A stretch of 11,357 nucleotides of DNA from Helicobacteraceae bacterium (lineage in GTDB: Bacteria; Campylobacterota; Campylobacteria; Campylobacterales; Sulfurimonadaceae), in the NCBI GenBank assembly GCA_947497635.1, contig CANMHZ010000023.1:1-11357 (forward strand). The letters are read 5' to 3'. Within the stretch, counting starts at the first letter, position 1, and the number at the start of each line of letters is the position of its first letter. Both the position numbers and the translations under genes were made by a program. The notes under the pieces are model-generated. The model worked only from the letters and a program-made list of their open reading frames with translations, ran no database searches and was not told the DNA's origin. Shown piece by piece: positions 6,461 to 11,357 of this stretch.

Positions 6461-7615
6461 ATGAAAATCGCGATAGTTGAAGACGATATCAATATGCGCA
6501 AATCGCTTGAAATAGCGATGGGTGATTATCCTCAATATGAAATTCATACCTTTAAAAGTCCCAAGGATGCTCTGAAAAAACTTGATGAAACTTTTGACCT
6601 TGTCATCAGTGATATCAATATGCCGGGAATGGATGGAATCGAGTTCGCTAAAACTCTCAATGGTAACTATGAGATTATTTTTATCACAGGCAATGCTACC
6701 CTTACGCGTGCCATCGAATCAATACAGCTTGGGGTCAAAGATTTTCTCCTTAAACCATTCGAAATTGAAACCCTAGTCGCTGCTATCGAGCGCAGTGCTA
6801 CCGTACAAAAAAAAGCAATAAAAATCTCTCCCATTTCAACGCTAAAATCAACCTCATTTTCAGGTACTTCCCCCGCTTTAGAAAAAATTCTTTCCTATGT
6901 GGATAAAGCAGCGCGTACCGATGCGAGTATTATGCTCTTGGGGGAAAGCGGTGTCGGCAAGGAAGTATTTGCCTCTTATATTCACGAAAAATCGGCACGT
7001 GTTAATAAACCTTTTATTGCTATAAATATGGCGGCTATTCCTGAGAATTTGATTGAGAGTGAACTTTTTGGTTTTGAAAAAGGGGCTTTTACCGATGCAA
7101 CGGAAGCTAAGATGGGGCAATTTGAGCTAGCGCATGGGGGAACCCTTTTTCTCGATGAGATCGCCGAGATGCCGTATCCTCTCCAAGCGAAACTTTTGCG
7201 AGTATTGCAAGAGAGGGAAATACGGCGATTGGGGTCACCAAAAAATATAAAAATTGATGTTCGTATTATTACCGCCACCAATGCCAATCTACAATCTAAT
7301 ATTCAGGAGGGGAAATTCAGAGAAGATCTCTATTATCGACTCAATACCATCCCCCTCTCTATTCCCCCTTTGCGTGAACGACGTGAAGAGATTCTCTCCA
7401 TCGCTAACGCTGTCTTAGAACAAAACTGCATTCAGTATAACTTCGCCACTAAAAATTTTGATGAGGATGCCAAAGCAGCATTACAGCTTTATCAATGGCC
7501 GGGAAATATTCGTGAACTTATCTCTGTCGTTGAACGAGCCGCAATTCTCAGCGATGGATCATCTATCGGGGTTGAGGATCTTTTCTTAGAAGCACGAGGA
7601 TTTGGGAGGGTATAA
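6461..7615 (+). CDS. flgR: sigma54-dependent flagellar response regulator FlgR, lacking a DNA-binding domain
   Basis: FlgR is the NtrC-type activator of sigma54 (RpoN) flagellar promoters, phosphorylated by the kinase FlgS in Campylobacter and Helicobacter. In its 384 residues: a receiver domain at 1-115 with acidic pocket D8/D9, phospho-acceptor D51, T76 and K98; a sigma54-type AAA+ domain at about 135-375 with Walker A GESGVGKE (161-168), the sigma54-contact loop GAFTDA (208-213), Walker B GGTLFLDEI (226-234), a FREDLYYRLN segment (286-295) and sensor II WPGNIREL (346-353). The protein stops about 30 residues after sensor II, with no Fis-type helix-turn-helix. This agrees with H. pylori FlgR (about 381 residues), which activates without binding DNA. 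GAFTDA departs from the usual GAFTGA at one position. The ATG at 6461 follows AAGGGGG (6447-6453). It completes the gyrA-flgP-flgQ-flgR order known from C. jejuni. Confidence 0.93.
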   Translation: MKIAIVEDDINMRKSLEIAMGDYPQYEIHTFKSPKDALKKLDETFDLVISDINMPGMDGIEFAKTLNGNYEIIFITGNATLTRAIESIQLGVKDFLLKPFEIETLVAAIERSATVQKKAIKISPISTLKSTSFSGTSPALEKILSYVDKAARTDASIMLLGESGVGKEVFASYIHEKSARVNKPFIAINMAAIPENLIESELFGFEKGAFTDATEAKMGQFELAHGGTLFLDEIAEMPYPLQAKLLRVLQEREIRRLGSPKNIKIDVRIITATNANLQSNIQEGKFREDLYYRLNTIPLSIPPLRERREEILSIANAVLEQNCIQYNFATKNFDEDAKAALQLYQWPGNIRELISVVERAAILSDGSSIGVEDLFLEARGFGRV

Positions 7616-7650
7616 GACAATCTTTCAATCCCCTCCAAGCCTTAAGACGC

Positions 7651-7656
7651 TATAAT
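7651..7656 (+). promoter_or_regulatory. -10 box upstream of asd
   Basis: A perfect TATAAT lies 33 bases before the asd ATG chosen here (7690), in the 74-base gap after flgR. No -35 hexamer is recognisable. It would give asd, yqhA, hemE and the radical SAM gene their own transcription start apart from the flagellar genes. Confidence 0.48.
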
Positions 7657-7689
7657 CGCGAAATTATTATCCACTTTTAGGAAATGTCT

Positions 7690-8718
7690 ATGAAACAATA
7701 TAATGTTGCGATTGTTGGTGCTAGCGGTGCTGTTGGTGAAGAAATTTTACGTGTCTTAGAAGAGATTGATTTTCCTCTTGCGAAACTTGTCCCATTGGCA
7801 AGTGCACGAAGTATTGGTAAAGCGGTCACTTTTCATGATAAAGAGATTCCTATTCAAGAGCTTACTGCGACGATCTTTGACGAAGAGCATATCGAAATTG
7901 CCCTCTTTAGTGCAGGTGGAAACATATCAGCAGAGTTCGCTCCGTATGCAGCAGCGGCAGGTGCTGTGGTCATTGACAATACAAGTCACTTCCGAATGTT
8001 TGAGGATGTTCCTCTTGTTGTCCCTGAAGTCAATCCTGAAGATATTGCTCAATGGCGTAATCGTGGCATCATTGCCAATCCAAACTGCTCTACTATCCAA
8101 ATGGTACAAGCAATCAAACCTCTTGATGATGCCTACGACTTGCAACGTATTGATGTCAGTACCTATCAAGCAACTTCGGGTGCAGGTAAGTCGGCAATGG
8201 AAGAGCTTGTTGAGCAAATGCAAGCCTTTTTTGCGTTCAAACTTGATGATATTGAACCCAAAAAATTCCCTCACCGTATCGCTCTCAATGCTATTCCCCA
8301 AATTGATTCGTTTACCGATACGGGCTATACCAAAGAAGAGCTCAAGATGGTGAATGAAACGCAAAAAATTATGCACAAAGATATTGAAGTGAGTGCAACG
8401 TGTGTTCGTATCCCAACGTTACGTGGTCATGCGGAAACTCTTACTCTCACCTTTGATGGTGCTGTTGATGCCCATGAAGCACGTGAACTTTTGCGCAATG
8501 CTCCGAATATCGTCATTTTGGATACACCAGAAGAGAGCATCTACCCGATGCCATCGTTGTGTATGGATCAAAATGAAACGTTTGTGGGGCGTATCCGCAA
8601 TGATTTGTATCGTGAAAATGTCCTTCATTTGTGGGTTGTTGCGGATAACCTTCGTGTAGGTGCAGCTACTAACGCCGTTCGTATCGCCCAAAAATGGGTA
8701 GAGATGCAGGGAAACTAA
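7690..8718 (+). CDS. asd: aspartate-semialdehyde dehydrogenase
   Basis: Asd reduces aspartyl-4-phosphate to aspartate semialdehyde with NADPH, the branch point to lysine, diaminopimelate, threonine and methionine. The protein has 342 residues from the start chosen here. The N-terminal Rossmann motif GASGAVG is at 10-16, catalytic C133 in NPNCSTIQMVQ (130-140), then Q160 and SGAGKSAMEEL (163-173), the substrate-binding R240 in RIPTLRGH and the general-base H247. An ATG at 7684 is in frame, but AGGA (7679-7682) lies 1 base from it and 7 bases from the ATG at 7690, so 7690 is preferred; the protein then begins MKQYNVAIVG, typical of the family. yqhA follows after a single base. C. jejuni also has asd directly after flgR. 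Confidence 0.96.
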   Translation: MKQYNVAIVGASGAVGEEILRVLEEIDFPLAKLVPLASARSIGKAVTFHDKEIPIQELTATIFDEEHIEIALFSAGGNISAEFAPYAAAAGAVVIDNTSHFRMFEDVPLVVPEVNPEDIAQWRNRGIIANPNCSTIQMVQAIKPLDDAYDLQRIDVSTYQATSGAGKSAMEELVEQMQAFFAFKLDDIEPKKFPHRIALNAIPQIDSFTDTGYTKEELKMVNETQKIMHKDIEVSATCVRIPTLRGHAETLTLTFDGAVDAHEARELLRNAPNIVILDTPEESIYPMPSLCMDQNETFVGRIRNDLYRENVLHLWVVADNLRVGAATNAVRIAQKWVEMQGN

Positions 8719-8719
8719 G

Positions 8720-9244
8720 ATGAATCTCATCGAAAAATGGTTTGAGCATGGATTGTGGAGTTCACGATTTATTATTATCTTGGCCGTAATTTTTGGTTTA
8801 ATAGGGGCAGTTTTGCTCTTTGCCGTTGCTAGTTTTGATGTCTACAGCACGGCTTCTTATGTGATAAATAGCTACGCTACTCATGCGCACCCGCAAGGGT
8901 TCCACGAACAAGTAGTCGGCGGTATCATCGGTGCGGTCGATTTATACCTCATTGGTGTCGTTATGATTATCTTCTCGTTTGGTCTGTATGAACTGTTTAT
9001 CTCTGACATTGACCCTGCAAAAGATGAACATGGCAAAGAGAATCAGCTGTTAGCCGTCCACTCACTTGATCAACTCAAAGATAAAATTTCTAAAGTTATT
9101 GTGATGGTTTTGGTCGTTGGTTTTTTCCAAAAAGTGGGACACACCGAATTTAATGGTGCGTTAGAGTTGTTCTATCTCGCCCTCTCTATTACCGCCGTTT
9201 CGGTTGGTCTCTATTTCTTAAGTAAAGTAGGTCATCATGAGTAA
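8720..9244 (+). CDS. YqhA/UPF0114-family inner-membrane protein
   Basis: This is a small integral membrane protein of a widespread family whose function is not firmly known. Its 174 residues contain four likely membrane helices: about 16-38, 66-93, 123-138 and 147-168. Family hallmarks are the N-terminal amphipathic segment before TM1, DLYLIGVVMIIFSFGLYELF (74-93) and SLDQLKDKISKVIVMVL (115-131). A soluble, polar loop with several histidines lies between TM1 and TM2 (about 50-65). The ATG at 8720 lies one base after the asd stop, with AGGGA (8708-8712) inside asd as ribosome site. Its last 8 bases overlap the hemE start, so asd, this gene and hemE form a tightly coupled unit. The link to asd and hemE is probably one of cotranscription; no shared pathway is evident. 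Confidence 0.85.
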   Translation: MNLIEKWFEHGLWSSRFIIILAVIFGLIGAVLLFAVASFDVYSTASYVINSYATHAHPQGFHEQVVGGIIGAVDLYLIGVVMIIFSFGLYELFISDIDPAKDEHGKENQLLAVHSLDQLKDKISKVIVMVLVVGFFQKVGHTEFNGALELFYLALSITAVSVGLYFLSKVGHHE

Positions 9245-10280
9245 ATTATTTGTCGATGCGTGTTTTGGAAAAGAGACACCCCACACTCCCGTATGGATGA
9301 TGCGTCAAGCAGGGCGTTATTTGCCTGAGTATATGAAAGTACGTGCGCGTGCTGGCAATTTTCTCAATCTTTGTCACGCTCCTGATATGGCGGCGGAAGT
9401 CACTATTCAGCCACTTGATATTGTAGGCGTTGATGCGGCGATTCTCTTCAGTGATATTTTGGTCGTTCCTAATGAAATGGGGATGCAACTCGATTTCATC
9501 AAAGGGGAAGGCCCTGTTTTTGAAAGCCCTATTGCAACCCAAGAAGATTTAGATGCACTGACAGGTGGAGATGAAGCAGCTTCAAAACTTACCTATGTCT
9601 ATGAAACGATCAAAATCTTACGGACACAGCTCGATGTACGCGGTGATGAAAAAGCTCTTATTGGCTTTACGGGTGCACCGTGGACACTTGCAACCTATAT
9701 GATCGAGGGGCAGGGGACAAAAACGTATAATATTTGTAAAAAAATGATGTATTCCAACCCTGAACTTTTGCACAAGATTTTGCGTAAAGTGACCGACGTG
9801 GTCAAACTTTATATGGAAAAACAAATCCAATCGGGTATTGATGTCGTCCAAATCTTCGACAGCTGGGCAGCAGCGATTGAGCCTAGTAAATATGATGAAT
9901 TTTCATGGAGCTATATGGTCGAAATTGCGGAGTATTTAAAAGAAAAATATCCTCATATTCCTGTTATTATGTTCCCGAAAGGGGTTCCAGCATTTTTGGA
10001 TCATGTCTATGGAAATTTCGATGTTTTCGGTGTTGATTGGAGTACCCCAATGGCATTGGCAAAAGAAAAACTTGGGGATCGTTATGTTCTTCAGGGTAAC
10101 ATGGAGCCATGTCGCTTGTATTCCAAAGAGCAAACGACAGCCTCAGTAGAAGCTCTCCAAGAAATCATGGGTGGTAAACGACACATTTTCAATCTAGGGC
10201 ATGGGATTCTTCCTGATGTTCCTGTTGAAAACGCACAACACTTTGTCCGAGAGTGTCAACGAGTCAGTAAAAAAGGCTAA
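9237..10280 (+). CDS. hemE: uroporphyrinogen decarboxylase
   Basis: HemE removes four carboxyl groups from uroporphyrinogen III to give coproporphyrinogen III, a cytoplasmic step in heme synthesis; it needs no cofactor. The 347-residue protein is full length (E. coli HemE has 354). Seen are the N-terminal signature VWMMRQAGRYLPEY (19-32) with R23 and R27, the catalytic aspartate D73 in FSDILV, the second signature GFTGAPWTLATYMIEG (143-158) with Y154, FDSWAA (207-212), QGNMEP (286-291) and NLGHGILPDVP (319-329) with H322. The ATG at 9237 overlaps the preceding gene by 8 bases with a modest AGTAGG ribosome site, which suggests translational coupling. The radical SAM gene starts 3 bases after its stop, a pairing I also recall from C. 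jejuni (Cj1243-Cj1244). Heme supply would also serve the c-heme receptor in this window, but no direct link is shown. Confidence 0.98.
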   Translation: MSKLFVDACFGKETPHTPVWMMRQAGRYLPEYMKVRARAGNFLNLCHAPDMAAEVTIQPLDIVGVDAAILFSDILVVPNEMGMQLDFIKGEGPVFESPIATQEDLDALTGGDEAASKLTYVYETIKILRTQLDVRGDEKALIGFTGAPWTLATYMIEGQGTKTYNICKKMMYSNPELLHKILRKVTDVVKLYMEKQIQSGIDVVQIFDSWAAAIEPSKYDEFSWSYMVEIAEYLKEKYPHIPVIMFPKGVPAFLDHVYGNFDVFGVDWSTPMALAKEKLGDRYVLQGNMEPCRLYSKEQTTASVEALQEIMGGKRHIFNLGHGILPDVPVENAQHFVRECQRVSKKG

Positions 10281-10283
10281 CTC

Positions 10284-11237
10284 ATGAATACCATTTTTGG
10301 CCCCATCCACTCACGCCGTTTTGGCGTGTCCCTTGGGGTTGATCTCTCTTCCTCGGGTAAACAATGCAATTTTGATTGTCTCTACTGTGAACTCACACCC
10401 ATGAAAGCTATTTCTCATCAACAAACAGTGACACCCATACATGAGATTATTCACGACTTGAGCGAAGCTTTACTCAATCATCCTGCCATTGATGTTATCA
10501 CGCTAACTGCCAACGGTGAGCCAACGATGTATCCCTACATTGATGAACTCGTAGAAGCTATTAATAGTATCAAAGGTTCTGTTCAATCTCTCATCCTTTC
10601 TAACAGTGCCTCTTTAAGTGATGAACACGTTTTTACGACTCTTCTAAAACTTGACCAAGTCAAACTCTCTTTGGATGCGGCAACCCCTGAAATCTTTAAG
10701 AAAATCGACCGTCCTGCGGAAGGGATAGAAATTGGAACCATTATCAATGCGTGCCAACGTTTTTCACACGCCTATCAGGGCAAGCTTTTTATAGAGATAC
10801 TTTTCGTACGGGGAGTCAATGATACGCTAGAGGAAGTAGTAGCCCTCAACCATGCTTTGATGGATATTCAGTGTGAACGGATTGATATTGGTACTATTGA
10901 TCGCCCTCCCGCTTATCCAGTGCAGGGTTTAGAGTTTCAGGATCTTTACACTCTTTCACAGCAGTTTGATCCTAGCCTTCCGATTCATATTGTTTCTCGT
11001 ACCCATGCAACCGCTACTCCCTCACGCTACACAAGCGATGAAATTCTCACAACACTTGATAAACGTCCTCTAACGATCAATGACATTGACGCTCTTTTCG
11101 ACGATGAATCCAAAAAAGAGTTTCATAATCTGTTAAATGAAGGGAAAATTACGCAAATTGAACGCTCAAATATCATTTTTTATCTCCCTTTTGAAAATTC
11201 TGAAAGAAAACGCTCTAAAAGAGCACTAAAATCTTGA
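10284..11237 (+). CDS. radical SAM protein of the COG0731 type, substrate unknown
   Basis: This is a 317-residue radical SAM enzyme. The [4Fe-4S]/SAM motif is CNFDCLYC (C28, C32, C35; CX3CX2C), preceded by FGPIHSRRFGVSLGVDL (5-21), a segment typical of the COG0731 group of proteins related to archaeal wyosine synthase (Taw1). TANGEPTMYP (74-83) is the expected GGEP-like SAM-binding strand, and KLSLDA (132-137) a barrel strand. The last about 80 residues (from about 233) look like a small helical or winged-helix domain, ending in a basic tail. Bacteria do not make wyosine, so the substrate in this group is unknown; tRNA or another RNA is a reasonable guess only. The ATG at 10284 is 3 bases after hemE, with AAAAGG upstream. 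Its TGA (11235-11237) lies inside the -35 box of the tRNA-Asn promoter. No auxiliary cluster cysteines stand out. Confidence 0.85.
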   Translation: MNTIFGPIHSRRFGVSLGVDLSSSGKQCNFDCLYCELTPMKAISHQQTVTPIHEIIHDLSEALLNHPAIDVITLTANGEPTMYPYIDELVEAINSIKGSVQSLILSNSASLSDEHVFTTLLKLDQVKLSLDAATPEIFKKIDRPAEGIEIGTIINACQRFSHAYQGKLFIEILFVRGVNDTLEEVVALNHALMDIQCERIDIGTIDRPPAYPVQGLEFQDLYTLSQQFDPSLPIHIVSRTHATATPSRYTSDEILTTLDKRPLTINDIDALFDDESKKEFHNLLNEGKITQIERSNIIFYLPFENSERKRSKRALKS

Positions 11238-11262
11238 CAATTCACAGAAAGAATACTATAAT
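11234..11262 (+). promoter_or_regulatory. consensus sigma70 promoter of tRNA-Asn
   Basis: TTGACA (11234-11239) and TATAAT (11257-11262) are both perfect and separated by exactly 17 bases. The bases after the -10 (ACGCCCTC) form a GC-rich discriminator, a feature of stable-RNA promoters under stringent control. Transcription should start around 11269-11271, about 10 bases before the mature tRNA. The -35 box contains the TGA stop of the radical SAM gene. It is the only promoter in the window with a full consensus -35. Confidence 0.85.
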
Positions 11263-11279
11263 CACGCCCTCATAAGTAT

Positions 11280-11354
11280 TCCGGATTAGCTCAGCGGTAG
11301 AGTAGGTGACTGTTAATCACTTGGTCACTGGTTCGAATCCAGTATCCGGAGCCA
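11280..11354 (+). tRNA. tRNA-Asn (anticodon GTT)
   Basis: A complete 75-base cloverleaf can be folded by eye. The acceptor stem pairs TCCGGAT (11280-11286) with ATCCGGA (11344-11350), followed by discriminator G11351 and an encoded CCA (11352-11354). The D stem is GCTC/GAGT, the anticodon stem GGTGA/TCACT with loop CTGTTAA and anticodon GTT at 11312-11314, and the T arm ACTGG-TTCGAAT-CCAGT. It has its own strong promoter just upstream. Only three bases follow, so further tRNAs in the same transcript cannot be judged. tRNA genes are common integration sites, but nothing in the window indicates an inserted element. Confidence 0.97.
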
Positions 11355-11357
11355 CAC

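Noticed and set aside
7684..7689. Upstream in-frame ATG of asd as the true start
   Set aside because: The Shine-Dalgarno AGGA is only one base before this ATG but at ideal distance from the ATG at 7690, and family members begin right before the Rossmann motif.
11212..11224. GCTCT-AAA-AGAGC hairpin at the end of the radical SAM gene as a terminator
   Set aside because: The stem has only 5 pairs with a 3-base loop, lies inside the coding region and is not followed by a T-run on the plus strand.
11280..11357. tRNA-Asn as an integration site with an attached mobile element
   Set aside because: The tRNA is intact, no integrase or repeated 3' end is seen in the window, and the sequence stops three bases after the gene.

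Overview
The window looks like a chromosomal segment from a member of the Campylobacterota (former Epsilonproteobacteria), most likely a free-living Sulfurimonas/Sulfuricurvum-type organism. This is an inference from gene order and protein character; no database was searched. The strongest clue is the run gyrA - flgP-like - flgQ-like - flgR - asd, which matches the order I recall for Campylobacter jejuni (Cj1027c to Cj1023c). The hemE - radical SAM pair also matches C. jejuni (Cj1243/Cj1244). Several genes have a TATAAT -10 without a recognisable -35, which is usual in this phylum.

Left part, minus strand (76-2934). A compact exbB-exbD pair encodes a proton-driven energiser for TonB-dependent outer-membrane transport; no tonB is visible before the window edge. 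Upstream of it lies a large methyl-accepting chemotaxis protein. It combines a periplasmic c-type heme motif (CxxCH), a HAMP/MCP signalling module and a C-terminal domain with both PilZ c-di-GMP-binding motifs. This gene is the most interesting item in the window.

Divergent spacer (2935-3104). It holds the gyrA -10 box, a possible -10 for the chemoreceptor and an operator-like nested dyad between them.

Centre, plus strand (3105-7615). gyrA (DNA gyrase A) is followed by two small exported proteins of the FlgP/FlgQ type, overlapping by 46 bases, and then FlgR. FlgR is a sigma54 activator with receiver and AAA+ domains but no DNA-binding domain. In Campylobacterota FlgR drives sigma54-dependent flagellar genes, and FlgP/FlgQ are needed for motility, so this block is a motility cluster inserted between housekeeping genes.

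Right part, plus strand (7651-11354). asd (aspartate semialdehyde dehydrogenase), a YqhA/UPF0114 membrane protein, hemE (uroporphyrinogen decarboxylase) and a COG0731-like radical SAM protein are tightly packed and probably cotranscribed from a promoter just before asd. A consensus sigma70 promoter, whose -35 box contains the radical SAM stop codon, then drives tRNA-Asn(GTT), complete with an encoded CCA. No mobile element, CRISPR array or gene-free stretch longer than 300 bases is present. Apart from the chemoreceptor architecture and some overlap/regulatory details, this is ordinary core genome.
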